64,000 nt of DNA, taken from CAZKCI01 sp964584165. GTDB taxonomy: Bacteria > Auribacterota > Erginobacteria > Erginobacterales > CAZKCI01. The stretch lies in assembly GCA_964584165.1 (NCBI GenBank), contig CAZOYW010000008.1:30305-94304 (forward strand). The letters are read 5' to 3'. Below the pieces are notes generated by a model. It ran no database searches, had not been told where the DNA came from, and saw only the letters and a list, made by a program, of their open reading frames with translations. Made by a program: the position numbers and the translations under genes. Every line of letters begins with the position of its first letter. Position 1 is the stretch's first letter. Of the stretch, positions 1 to 7,831 are shown one piece after another.

Positions 1-3000
1 TCGCCCGCGGCCGGGGAGGAGATGGGGCGGGTCCTCAAGGGCTGGTCGCCCGGCGGCCCCGTCTTCCCGCTTGAGGCCGCGAACGCCATCCTCCGCAACT
101 CCCAGTCGATGCGGGTGGTGACGATGGACTCCTTCTTCGGCTGGCTCGCCGCCCGCTTCTCGGTGGAGGCCGGCCTTCCGGTGGGGGCGGAGATCTTCGA
201 GGGGGAGGCCCTCTCCGACCTCCTGCGCACGGCCGCCCGCCGCCTCCTCAACTCCGAGGAGGCGCTCCCCCTCCTCGAGACCGCCGCCCTTCTCCTGGAC
301 GGGGAGATCGATCCGATCCTCGACTTCTGCCGCGGCCTCTACCGCTCCTACCGCCCCACCCTCTTCCTCCGCTACCGGGGGGAGGGGGAACGGATGGAGG
401 ACGACCTCGCCCTCGCCGACCCGGACCCCTACCCGATCGAGAAGCTCTCGGCCGACCTCCTCGAATGGCTCGACTCCCTCCTCGGAGACTGGCCCGCCTC
501 GGCCCGGGGCGTTGGGGAGCTCAAAGGATTCAGGGACGCCCGGGACGCTACCGGCCTGATCTCTTCTGCCTTCTTCAAGCCGCAGAAGGAGGCCTTCCCC
601 GCCGTAGGGAGGAGCGACATCGCCTTCAGCGTCAACCGCTCCCGCCTTCCCCCCGCCCTCCGGGAGCGGGCGGAGGAGGCCGACGCCATACTCGAACGCT
701 ACCTCCTCTCCGCCCGACTCGAACGCTACAACCGCCTGGTCCGGGCGCTCTGCGGCTGCTACCGGGTCTTCGAGCGACTGGCCGCCGAGGCGAAGGCGGA
801 GGCGGGGGCGATGGACTTCTCCGACATCGCGATCGGCGCCTACCGCCTCCTCGAGGATCCGGGGATCGCCTTCACGGTCCAGTCCGGCGTCCAGGACCTC
901 CTGATCGACGAGTTCCAGGACACCAGCCGCCTCCAGTGGGCGATCTTCCAGCCGATGATGGAGGAGCTCACCGCCGGGAGGGGGATCTTCGACCGCCAGT
1001 CCTTCTTCGCCGTGGGGGACGTGAAACAGTCGATCTACGGCTTCCGGGAGGCGGACTACACCCTCCTCGAGGGGCTGGCCGCCGCGGCGGGAAGGGAAGT
1101 CTCCGCCCGCCTGGTGCCGCTCCGCCGCTCCTACCGCTCCGGGCCCCTGATCATCGATTTCGTGAACGCGGTCTTCGGAGGTTCGGAGCTGGCGGGCTTC
1201 GCCGAGCACGAGACCGACCTGCCGCCGATCGGGGGGTCGGTCACCGTCTATCCCCTGATCAAGGCCGCGGAAGGGGCGACGCGCAAGGAGGAGCGCTGGG
1301 CGCTCGACGCCAAGCGGATCGCGGACTCGATCCAGGGGTTGGTCCAAAACGGCGCGCCGATAGCCGAGAAGCGGGAGGAGGACGGGAAGACGGACTGGCG
1401 TTCCCGCCCGGCCCGCTTCGGCGACATCGCCGTGATCTACCGGAAGAAGGGCTGCGCCCGCGCCCTGGAGGAGGAGCTCTCGCGCCGGAACATCCCCTGC
1501 CGCCGGGACGAGCCGGGGGGGTTCTACCGGAGGGACGAGGTCCGTGACCTCCTCGCCTTTCTCGACTTCCTCTGCGATCCGGAGAACCGCCTCGCCCTCT
1601 CCGCCCTTATCCGCTCGCCCCTGCTTGGCTTGAGCGAGGCGGACTTCTCGGAGGTCTTGAGCCGGGCCAGGAAGGGGTCGCTCCGCGCCGCCCTGGCCGA
1701 GACCTTTCCGGAGGCCTCCCGCCTCCTCGAACGCTCGCTCAAGGAATCCGCGTCCGCTTCGCCCGCCCAGGCGGCGGAAGCCTTCCTCCAGGCGACCTCG
1801 GCCCGGCTGCGCTACCGCCTCTACACCGGCGACGACCTGGCGGCCCTGAACCTTGACCGGATGATCGACCTGCTCGCCGCCCTCTCGGCCCGGGGGGCGG
1901 GAACGGTCTTCGAATGCCGCCGCTTCCTCCGCCGGATGTCGGAGGAGGACGAGACCGCCATGGCGGGCGGCGCGGGCGAGTGCGTGAGGCTGATGACCGT
2001 CCACAAGGCGAAGGGGCTCGAGTTCCCCGTCCTCTACCTCTTCGACGCCGCCTTCACCACGCCGGCGACCGGGCGGGAGAGGTCGTTCGAGCTCCTGCGC
2101 CGGACCGGGGACGGCTCCCCCCCGGTGGTCTACTTCCCCCCCGCCTCCTGCAGCCCGCAGGGGAACCCCGTCTTCGACGGCTGGGCCGCTCGGGCGGCGG
2201 AGGAATCGCGCCGGGAGGAGCTCCGCGTCCTCTACGTCGCGCTCACCCGGGCCGCCCAGCGCCTCTTTATCAGCGGGGTCGAGCCGGGGCGGGGGGAGGA
2301 GTCGGAAGCGCACCGCCTGATCCTCTCCGGCGCGCAGAAGCTCGCCGCCTTGGGGAAATGGCCGGTCTCCGACCGCGACCACGTCGGCCAATCAGCGGAG
2401 GCCTCGATCGCCGACCCCGCCTCTCTCCCCGCCCTCCCCCCCCCAAAGCCCGTTCTCCCCGTCGAGTTGGGGGAGGAGATCCTCTCCCCCCCCGAGATCC
2501 CGGGGATCGTCCTGGTCCGCCCCTCCGAGGCGGCGGAGGAGGAGAAGGCGGCAGAGGAAGAGGCCGAGGCGCCGGAGATCCCGGAGAAGAAGCGCTCGCT
2601 GGGGATCGCCGTCCACCGCGCCCTCGAGGAGAGGGCCGCCGGCCGCCCCTTCCGGGCCGGGCGTTTTCTCGACTGGCTGATGGGCCCGGCCCACCCCGAC
2701 CGGGGCTGGGTGCTGGGCGAGCTAGAGGCCGATCTCGACCGCCTCGAAGCCTGCGGCTTCTTCGACCGCTTCTCCGGCGCGGAGGTCAGGGCCGAGGTCC
2801 CGATCCTCAAGCGCGAGCCGCTCGCCGGGGGAGGTGAGCGGCTGATCCGGGGGGCGGTCGACCTTATCGCCGTCCGCCCCGACCGGGTGGAGTTCTACGA
2901 CTACAAGACCGCCCGGGTCTCAGCGGGGAGGGTACCGGACCAAATCGACCGTTACCGTCCCCAGATGATCCTCTACACCGGCGTTCTCTCGGAGATCTTC

Positions 3001-3069
3001 TCCCTCCCGGTGACGGGCTACCTCGTCTTCACCGCTCTGGGCGAGGTGGTGGAGACGGTCAAGGCCTGA
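1..3069 (+). CDS. addA: AddA-like UvrD-family helicase-nuclease, 5' truncated by the window edge
   Basis: ATP-dependent exonuclease of the RecB/AddA type, which processes double-strand breaks for recombination. The frame is open from base 1, and the first residues (SPAAGEEM) look like helicase motif Ia, so the Walker A part lies upstream of the window. Visible motifs: TMDSFFG near residue 40, DEFQDTS (Walker B) near 302, VGDVKQSIYGFREAD near 338, TVHKAKGLEFP near 666 and LYVALTRA near 743. The C-terminus has a PD-(D/E)XK nuclease signature, GAVDLI followed by YDYKTA, near 953-972. Presence of the nuclease separates it from plain UvrD/PcrA. An AddB partner would be expected upstream and cannot be seen. 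Calling it AddA rather than a RecB variant is inference; the helicase-nuclease class is clear. Confidence 0.88.
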   Translation, partial: SPAAGEEMGRVLKGWSPGGPVFPLEAANAILRNSQSMRVVTMDSFFGWLAARFSVEAGLPVGAEIFEGEALSDLLRTAARRLLNSEEALPLLETAALLLDGEIDPILDFCRGLYRSYRPTLFLRYRGEGERMEDDLALADPDPYPIEKLSADLLEWLDSLLGDWPASARGVGELKGFRDARDATGLISSAFFKPQKEAFPAVGRSDIAFSVNRSRLPPALRERAEEADAILERYLLSARLERYNRLVRALCGCYRVFERLAAEAKAEAGAMDFSDIAIGAYRLLEDPGIAFTVQSGVQDLLIDEFQDTSRLQWAIFQPMMEELTAGRGIFDRQSFFAVGDVKQSIYGFREADYTLLEGLAAAAGREVSARLVPLRRSYRSGPLIIDFVNAVFGGSELAGFAEHETDLPPIGGSVTVYPLIKAAEGATRKEERWALDAKRIADSIQGLVQNGAPIAEKREEDGKTDWRSRPARFGDIAVIYRKKGCARALEEELSRRNIPCRRDEPGGFYRRDEVRDLLAFLDFLCDPENRLALSALIRSPLLGLSEADFSEVLSRARKGSLRAALAETFPEASRLLERSLKESASASPAQAAEAFLQATSARLRYRLYTGDDLAALNLDRMIDLLAALSARGAGTVFECRRFLRRMSEEDETAMAGGAGECVRLMTVHKAKGLEFPVLYLFDAAFTTPATGRERSFELLRRTGDGSPPVVYFPPASCSPQGNPVFDGWAARAAEESRREELRVLYVALTRAAQRLFISGVEPGRGEESEAHRLILSGAQKLAALGKWPVSDRDHVGQSAEASIADPASLPALPPPKPVLPVELGEEILSPPEIPGIVLVRPSEAAEEEKAAEEEAEAPEIPEKKRSLGIAVHRALEERAAGRPFRAGRFLDWLMGPAHPDRGWVLGELEADLDRLEACGFFDRFSGAEVRAEVPILKREPLAGGGERLIRGAVDLIAVRPDRVEFYDYKTARVSAGRVPDQIDRYRPQMILYTGVLSEIFSLPVTGYLVFTALGEVVETVKA

Positions 3070-3082
3070 AGCAGGGCCGATC

Positions 3083-3598
3083 GTGAAAAGTCGTGCAAAT
3101 TCGTGGAAGGATTTCCTCCGCCGGATCATCGCGCTCAACGGGACGCCGCGGGGGATCGCCGGCGGCTTCGCCCTCGGGCTCTTCCTCTCCGTTATCCCGA
3201 CCTTCGGCCTCGGGATGATCGCCGCCCTCGCCCTGGCTCCCGTTCTCAAGCTGAACCTCCCCGCCACCTACGCCGGGACGCTGGTCGTCAACCCCCTCAC
3301 CGGCTTCTTCTTCTACGCCGCCGACTACTTCTTCGGGGCCTGGATCCTCGGGATCGAGGACCCGGCGGGGATCCCGTCCACCTTCGCCGAGGCGAAGGAA
3401 TTTATACTCCGCGCCCCGCTCCCCTGGTATCTCGGCGGGTTCGTCCTCGCCTCGGTCCTCTCGCTGATTGCCTATTCCGGCATCTTCTGGGGTGTGAGAA
3501 GATTCCAGAAGCGGGGGGAGGCGGAGCTGATAACGGCGCGCGGACCGCAAAGGTCCGCGCCTACGGGGGGCGGCGGATCGCGCCCGGTGGGTTCGTAG
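3083..3598 (+). CDS. DUF2062 small membrane protein
   Basis: Integral membrane protein of the DUF2062 family, function unknown. The GTG start lies 13 bases after the addA-like stop, so the two may be co-transcribed. The family features are visible: a short basic N-terminus, TPRGIAGGFALGLFLSVIP (first hydrophobic hairpin), a VVNPLTGFFFYAAD segment, and a final membrane helix around LASVLSLIAYSGIFWG. The last 25 or so residues are low-complexity (Gly, Pro, Arg) and are encoded by a palindrome-bearing segment (3538-3560), so the native C-terminus was probably near QKRGEAEL and the tail looks acquired. No good Shine-Dalgarno precedes the GTG. Confidence 0.75.
   Translation: MKSRANSWKDFLRRIIALNGTPRGIAGGFALGLFLSVIPTFGLGMIAALALAPVLKLNLPATYAGTLVVNPLTGFFFYAADYFFGAWILGIEDPAGIPSTFAEAKEFILRAPLPWYLGGFVLASVLSLIAYSGIFWGVRRFQKRGEAELITARGPQRSAPTGGGGSRPVGS
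3538..3560. repeat. 9-bp-arm palindrome in the DUF2062 3' coding end
   Basis: GCGCGGACC and GGTCCGCGC form a perfect hairpin around a GCAAA loop inside the coding sequence. It has no T-tract, so it does not look like a terminator, and it encodes the odd C-terminal tail. Confidence 0.7.
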
Positions 3599-3687
3599 CC
3601 GCGGTCCCTGGGTTGGCGGGACAGGCCGGCGCGCGGACATGCCTCGGCATTCGTTGGGATGTTTACTTCGGGAATAGCACAAGAAGC

Positions 3688-3726
3688 AGTCAGTATGCAG
3701 TGATCAGCAACTGATCACGGATCACG
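3688..3726. repeat. Short TGATCA-word repeat
   Basis: Degenerate copies of CAGT/TGATCA/ATCACGG in a 39-base stretch, the same vocabulary as the larger elements at 20841-20979 and 62196-62273. The remaining gap 3599-3687 shows nothing recognisable. Confidence 0.6.
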
Positions 3727-3729
3727 TCT

Positions 3730-4152
3730 TTGGCCTACGGGATTAAAAAGTCGCGGCGTTGGGTCTGGCTGGCGGAGGTCTTCCGCCGGGCCCGGACGCG
3801 CCGCCTCGCTATCGCCCTCCTCGTCCTGGTCGCCGGTTTCACGCTCTTTGCGCTCTGGTGGTCGCGCGAGCTTTCCTCCCCGCCCCGCGATCTTTCCCCA
3901 TGGCCGGCGCCGGCGCGCGCTCCGGCCGAGGACGCGTCCTTCTCCGCCGCTTCCGCCCTGGACTCCGCCCGGGCCCTGATCAAGACGGCCCGGACGAACG
4001 AATACCGGGGGAAGATCGGCGAAGTGGCCGATCTCTGGCAGGAGGCGCTCGCCCTCCTCGACCGGATCTCTCGCGCCGCCCCCGGGTTCCAGGCCGCCGA
4101 GGTGGAGGAGCTGACGCGCCAGTGCGAGGACAAGCTGCGAAAGCTGAAGTAG
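3730..4152 (+). CDS. Hypothetical single-pass membrane protein
   Basis: 140 residues from a TTG start; the next in-frame start would lose the membrane segment. A basic N-terminus (KKSRRWVWL, then RRARTRRL) leads into one hydrophobic helix around residues 26-44 (LAIALLVLVAGFTLFALWW). A proline-rich linker follows, then an alpha-helical Ala/Leu/Glu-rich domain that resembles a single TPR-like helical hairpin (EVADLWQEALALLDRI). The domain should face the periplasm or outside. I do not recognise the family. The stop codon overlaps a perfect terminator hairpin, which supports this being a real transcribed gene. No Shine-Dalgarno is evident and the upstream sequence is TGATCA-word repeat. Confidence 0.55.
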   Translation: MAYGIKKSRRWVWLAEVFRRARTRRLAIALLVLVAGFTLFALWWSRELSSPPRDLSPWPAPARAPAEDASFSAASALDSARALIKTARTNEYRGKIGEVADLWQEALALLDRISRAAPGFQAAEVEELTRQCEDKLRKLK

Positions 4153-4196
4153 CTTTTATCGCTCGGGAAGCGAAAGCTTCCCGAGCGATAAAAGCT
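4151..4196 (+). terminator. Perfect 21-bp hairpin with GAAA tetraloop
   Basis: Arms 4151-4171 and 4176-4196 are perfectly complementary over 21 bp around GAAA, a GNRA loop. The left arm begins within the TAG stop of the preceding gene. The outer part is AT-rich (AGCTTTTATC), giving A- and T-tracts on both sides, so it could end transcription from either direction. It is longer and more perfect than a usual intrinsic terminator. Confidence 0.7.
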
Positions 4197-4260
4197 TGAG
4201 CGCGGGACCGCCGGGAGATCTGTATCCGGCGGATCGAGTTGGATCGGGGCGATTTCCTTA

Positions 4261-4300
4261 AAATCCGCGAGGCGGCCTCCGGGGCCGCCTCGCGGTTTTT
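4261..4300. terminator. Bidirectional intrinsic terminator
   Basis: CCGCGAGGCGGCC (4265-4277) pairs with 4283-4295 across TCCGG. It is flanked by AAAAT on the left and TTTTT on the right, so it works on both strands. It lies between the plus-strand small gene and the 3' end of the minus-strand metallo-beta-lactamase gene. Confidence 0.85.
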
Positions 4301-6734
4301 AAGGAGAGCAGAGGGAGCAGGGAAGGTACTTCTTCTTCAGGAACTCGGAGCGGGTGGCCGCCCGGACGAGGTTCGCCTCCGAGATCTTGCGGGCGTGGGC
4401 GCACCAGGGATAGTGGAAGGTCTTCCCCTGGCGGCTGGCGACGTAGGAGATGGATCGCTTCTCCTTCGCCGCCGCCTGCTTCTCCAGCCGGGCGTCGATC
4501 GCCTCGTCATAGGGATCGATCGCGTTCGCCGCCTTGAGGAGCTCCAGGCCGAACTCCGGGAAGCCCAGGGCGAGATAGACGTCCCCGAGGAGGGCGAGGG
4601 CCTCGATCTCCTCCGGCTGCCGATAGAGGCAGGAGCGGAGCTCGACCGCGGCGTCCGCCAGGCGCTTCTGTTTCAGACAGATCCGGGCCAGGGAGAGGTA
4701 GGGGCGGTAATCGGCCGGGTTGATCCGGATCATCGCGCGCAAGGCCTCCTCGGCCGGGCCGTCCTCCCCGAGGGCGCGGTACGACTCGCCGATGAAGTAG
4801 AAGGCGTCGGCCAATGAGGGATCGCGCGCGACCGCGTCGCGGGCGTACTTCAAGGCCAGGGCGCGGTTCCCGCCGGCCGCGGCCCGCACGGCCTGGGCAA
4901 GGTTGGCCGCGGCGGCGCGCTGGGATGGGGGCTGGGAGTCGGGGGGCAGCGCCAGGATCGGGTCAAGCTGGCGGGCGCAGGCGGCCGCGGGGGAGAGATC
5001 GTGCTCGACCTTCAGGAACGAACGGCGGTCGAGGAGGAGGGAGTCGAGGAAGGCCGGGACGAAGACGGGATAGCCGAATTCGTTCTGGATCTCCCGGGCC
5101 AGGTTCATCGCCGAGACAGCCTCCCCGTGGTGGACGATCACACCCTTGAGCCCCCGGTAATGGGAGACGTTGAGGAGGAGCATGTCCAGGTCGGCGTGGG
5201 AGGAGAACTGGCCGAACTTGCGAACCGTGGCCTTGACCGGGATCGCGTTACCCTTGATCACCACCTCGTCGAGGTTCATGGCCGCCTCCCCGGTCGAGTC
5301 CGGCGACTGCCAGCCGACGACGAAGAATTCCGAGGCGGGGTCACCCAGGTAGTCTTGCGCCATCTCGAGTGCGGCGGCGAAGTCCATCATCCCCGAGGAG
5401 ACGAGGAAGATCGCAGGGCTCGGGATCGAGCCGAACTTCTTCTCGTAGGAGGCGAAAGATCCGTAGAAGAACTGGGGGCAGTCGAAGGGGTTGCGCCAGT
5501 TCTTCCGCCGGGCGAACTCGGGACAGTAGTAGGCGTCGGCGTCCTGCTGGAGGTAGCGCTGGTGGACCTGGTTGAGCTTGGCCACGGTCGGGGAGGAGAC
5601 GATGATCGGGCAGCGGCGGGGGATCTTCCCCTGGTAGGCCAGGTCGGAGAGGAGGGCGATGATCTTTTGGGACTTGCTCAGGACGAAGGCCGGGATGATC
5701 ACGCGCCGGCCCTTCTCCACGGCGTCCTCGAGCTCGCGGATGAAGTCCTCGTAGTAGGGAGAGCGGAACCGCTTCCGCACCGCCCCGTAGGTGGACTCGG
5801 TGACCAGGTAGTCGGCCCGCTCGAGGACGTCGGGGAGGCGATCCATCGGCGAGATCTGGTTGCCCAGGTCGCCGGTGAAGACGATCGTGGTCGCCGATTC
5901 CCCGTCGCCCAGGACGAGCTCGAGCTGGGAGGAGCCGAGGATGTGGCCGGAGTTATGGAGGCGGAAGCGGGCTCCGGGGAAGAGCTCGGTCGTCTCGCCG
6001 AAACGGACGGCGAGGAAGTTGTCCCGGATCATCTTCCCGAGCGACGACTGAACGCCGCCGAGGACGGAGCGGCACTGGGTGCAGGGGTGGAAGCCCAGGA
6101 TGTCGGTCCAGACGCGGGCGTCGCGGAGGTCGAGATGCTCCTCGGGGCACAGCTCCCGGGAGAGGCGGCAGTTTTGGCCGTGGACGGAGCGGTTGCGGAA
6201 GTCCACCCGCCAGCGGCTGACGGAGAGGCCCGCTCCCAGCTCGAGCATGATCTCGGAGACGTCCCGGGTCGCGGGGGTGCAGTAAACCTTGCCCCGGTAG
6301 CCCAGGCGGTAGAGGAGGGGGATCCTCCCATTGTGGTCGCCGTGGGCGTGGGTGAGGATGACGGCGTCGATCCCGGCGGGGTCGAACTCGAAGCGCCGGT
6401 CGAGGGGGAGAAGGGATTTCAGGTAGAAGATCCCGGCGTCGATCAGGATCTTCTTCCCCCGAAATTCGACGATGGTGCAAGCGCCCCCCACCATCCGGGC
6501 TGCGCCGTAGAAGGTGAGCCGGACCAGGTCGGTCGAGCGGAGCCGCCCGGCGGCGCCCTCCGGCTCGGGAACGGCGTTGTACTGGTGGGAGGGGAATCCG
6601 GACTCGTCGCCGGAGACGAACTCGGTCAGGCAGGACGGCAAATCCTCCTGATCCCCGCAGGCGGGGATCAGGAGGATTTGAATGGCTCCCAAGAAGATGA
6701 GGGCGGCGCGGCGAAAAGTCCGTGGGCGACCCAT
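4299..6734 (-). CDS. Beta-CASP metallo-beta-lactamase lipoprotein with TPR and Ada-like zinc domains
   Basis: Predicted envelope lipoprotein of about 811 residues. The ATG at 6734 is chosen because it gives a compact signal: MGRPRTFRR, a hydrophobic core, then LLIPAC as lipobox. The metallo-beta-lactamase core has the THAHGDHNG motif and later FTGDLG. A beta-CASP region follows (TESTYGAV, FVLSKSQKI, VSSGMMDF, FSSHADLD). From about residue 610 there are TPR-like helices (ADAFYFIGESYRALG, YRPYLSLARICLKQ). The last 40 residues have a zinc-binding pattern like the Ada metal-binding domain (YPWCAHARK ending PCSLC). Beta-CASP proteins are normally cytosolic RNA or DNA nucleases, so export as a lipoprotein is odd. 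The lipobox is encoded by a perfect palindrome (6639-6680). Substrate unknown. Confidence 0.75.
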   Translation of the reverse strand: MGRPRTFRRAALIFLGAIQILLIPACGDQEDLPSCLTEFVSGDESGFPSHQYNAVPEPEGAAGRLRSTDLVRLTFYGAARMVGGACTIVEFRGKKILIDAGIFYLKSLLPLDRRFEFDPAGIDAVILTHAHGDHNGRIPLLYRLGYRGKVYCTPATRDVSEIMLELGAGLSVSRWRVDFRNRSVHGQNCRLSRELCPEEHLDLRDARVWTDILGFHPCTQCRSVLGGVQSSLGKMIRDNFLAVRFGETTELFPGARFRLHNSGHILGSSQLELVLGDGESATTIVFTGDLGNQISPMDRLPDVLERADYLVTESTYGAVRKRFRSPYYEDFIRELEDAVEKGRRVIIPAFVLSKSQKIIALLSDLAYQGKIPRRCPIIVSSPTVAKLNQVHQRYLQQDADAYYCPEFARRKNWRNPFDCPQFFYGSFASYEKKFGSIPSPAIFLVSSGMMDFAAALEMAQDYLGDPASEFFVVGWQSPDSTGEAAMNLDEVVIKGNAIPVKATVRKFGQFSSHADLDMLLLNVSHYRGLKGVIVHHGEAVSAMNLAREIQNEFGYPVFVPAFLDSLLLDRRSFLKVEHDLSPAAACARQLDPILALPPDSQPPSQRAAAANLAQAVRAAAGGNRALALKYARDAVARDPSLADAFYFIGESYRALGEDGPAEEALRAMIRINPADYRPYLSLARICLKQKRLADAAVELRSCLYRQPEEIEALALLGDVYLALGFPEFGLELLKAANAIDPYDEAIDARLEKQAAAKEKRSISYVASRQGKTFHYPWCAHARKISEANLVRAATRSEFLKKKYLPCSLCSP
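6639..6680. repeat. 20-bp-arm perfect palindrome encoding the lipobox
   Basis: Arms 6639-6658 and 6661-6680 are perfect inverted copies with a two-base centre. Read on the minus strand they encode QILLIPACGDQEDL, so the lipobox cysteine sits at the dyad centre. No T-tract is present; it lies fully inside coding sequence. Confidence 0.9.
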
Positions 6735-6766
6735 GATTGATCCAGAAACCGTTGTGCGCTGCAATT

Positions 6767-6796
6767 CTAGTCCCGATCGTTAACGATCGGGACTAG
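6767..6796 (-). terminator. Perfect 30-base palindrome over the htpX stop codon
   Basis: Fifteen bases followed directly by their reverse complement (centre GTTAAC). The htpX stop codon lies in the left-hand strand of the stem as read on minus. There is no T-tract, so it may serve RNA protection or processing rather than termination. Confidence 0.6.
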
Positions 6797-7695
6797 GCGA
6801 TCGCCCGGAGGCGCTTGATCCTCTCCTCGATCGGGGGATGGGTGCTGAAGAGGCCGCTGGCCTTTCCCCCGGCGGCGCCGGAACGGAGGGGGCTCACGAT
6901 GTAGAGATGGGCCGTGGCGCGGTTGGCGGCCTCGAGCTCCCCGGGCGAGCGGGAGATCTCCTCCAGGGCCGAGGCGAGCCCCTCCGGGTCGCGGGTCATC
7001 TTGGCCGCCTCGGCGTCGGCCAGGTACTCGCGCTGGCGGGAGATCGCGAGCTGGACGAGCTTGGCGAAGAGCGGGGCCAGGATGGCGAGGACCAGGGCGA
7101 CGATCAGGACGACCCCGCCGCCGCCCCCGGAGTTGGAGCGGGAGCGCGAGCGCCCCCGCGACCAGAAAGCGGAGCGGAGGAAGAAGTCGCTCATCATCGC
7201 CACCATCCCGACCAGGATCCCGACCAGGGTGGCGAAGCGGATGTCGTAGTCCCCGACGTGGCTCATCTCGTGGGCGAGCACGCCCTGGAGCTGCTCGCGG
7301 TTCAGGCGCCGGAGGAGGGCCGAGGTGACGGCGATCGAGGAGTGAGCGGGGTCGCGCCCGGTGGCGAAGGCGTTGGGGGCGTCCTCGTCCGGGATGACGT
7401 AGAGCTTCGGCATCGGGAGCCCGCTCGCGACGGTCAGTTCCTCGGTCACGTTGTAGAGGACGGGGTGGCGCTCGCGGTCGGCCTTCTCGGCGCGGCTCAC
7501 GGCGAGGACGATCCGGTCGCCCTGGTAGTAGCCGGCGAGCGCCGTCCCGGCGGCGAAGACGAAGGCGATCGCCACGCCGAGGTAGCCCACGTCGAGCGCC
7601 GTCCCGAAGAGGTAGCCGAGGAAGATCACCGCGGCGACGAAGACGGCGATCAGGATGGCCGAGTTGCGCTTGTTCTGGGCGATTTCCTCGTACAT
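6793..7695 (-). CDS. htpX: HtpX zinc metalloprotease
   Basis: Membrane-bound M48 peptidase that degrades misfolded membrane proteins under stress. At 300 residues it matches the family length. Two N-terminal membrane helices (ILIAVFVAAVIFLGYLFG and VAIAFVFAAGTALAGYY) are followed by the zinc site HEMSH near residue 145, a further hydrophobic pair, and the downstream glutamate region REYLADAEAAK. The C-terminus ends SGLFSTHPPIEERIKRL, typical of HtpX. It lies downstream of lemA on the same strand, a common pairing, but separated by a strong terminator and its own AU-rich leader hairpin that encloses the ribosome binding site. Confidence 0.95.
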   Translation of the reverse strand: MYEEIAQNKRNSAILIAVFVAAVIFLGYLFGTALDVGYLGVAIAFVFAAGTALAGYYQGDRIVLAVSRAEKADRERHPVLYNVTEELTVASGLPMPKLYVIPDEDAPNAFATGRDPAHSSIAVTSALLRRLNREQLQGVLAHEMSHVGDYDIRFATLVGILVGMVAMMSDFFLRSAFWSRGRSRSRSNSGGGGGVVLIVALVLAILAPLFAKLVQLAISRQREYLADAEAAKMTRDPEGLASALEEISRSPGELEAANRATAHLYIVSPLRSGAAGGKASGLFSTHPPIEERIKRLRAIA

Positions 7696-7721
7696 ATAAA
7701 AAATCCTTCGGATTTTTTATA
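7695..7721 (-). promoter_or_regulatory. AU-rich hairpin hiding the htpX ribosome binding site (candidate RNA thermometer)
   Basis: On the minus strand UAUAAAAAAUCC pairs over 12 bp with GGAUUUUUUAUA around a GAA loop. GAAGGA, the only plausible Shine-Dalgarno, is formed by the loop plus the first GGA of the 3' arm. It sits 8 bases before the AUG, whose A is the last paired base. Only two of the twelve pairs are GC. This is the layout of heat-opened leaders of heat-shock genes, and htpX is one. It could instead be a weak terminator; the strong lemA terminator lies just upstream. Confidence 0.5.
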
Positions 7722-7780
7722 AATTGCCCGCGATCGGGTATGCGACTGATCGCCGATAGGCCGCGCGCGACCGGGAATCG

Positions 7781-7831
7781 TTCTTTTTAAGCTTCGCCCC
7801 ATCTTTAGGATGGGGCGAAGCTTAAAAAGAA
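7781..7831. terminator. 23-bp bidirectional terminator after lemA
   Basis: Arms 7781-7803 and 7809-7831 are perfectly complementary with a 5-base loop. The GC-rich core GCTTCGCCCCATC is flanked by TTTTT on one side and AAAAA on the other. The lemA stop codon lies inside the right arm. Confidence 0.85.

Noticed and set aside
465..1547. Long Arg/Pro/Gly-rich reading frames overlapping the helicase gene, and similar ones throughout
   Set aside because: High GC content leaves shifted and antisense frames open. Their products are low-complexity and match no family, while the overlapped genes have clear motifs.
3667..3679. TTCGGGAATAGC shared with the metK leader
   Set aside because: A single 12-base match is expected by chance in 64 kb.
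5001..6740. 579-codon plus-strand frame opposite the metallo-beta-lactamase gene
   Set aside because: Val/Glu/Gly-rich antisense shadow; the minus-strand protein has complete catalytic motifs.
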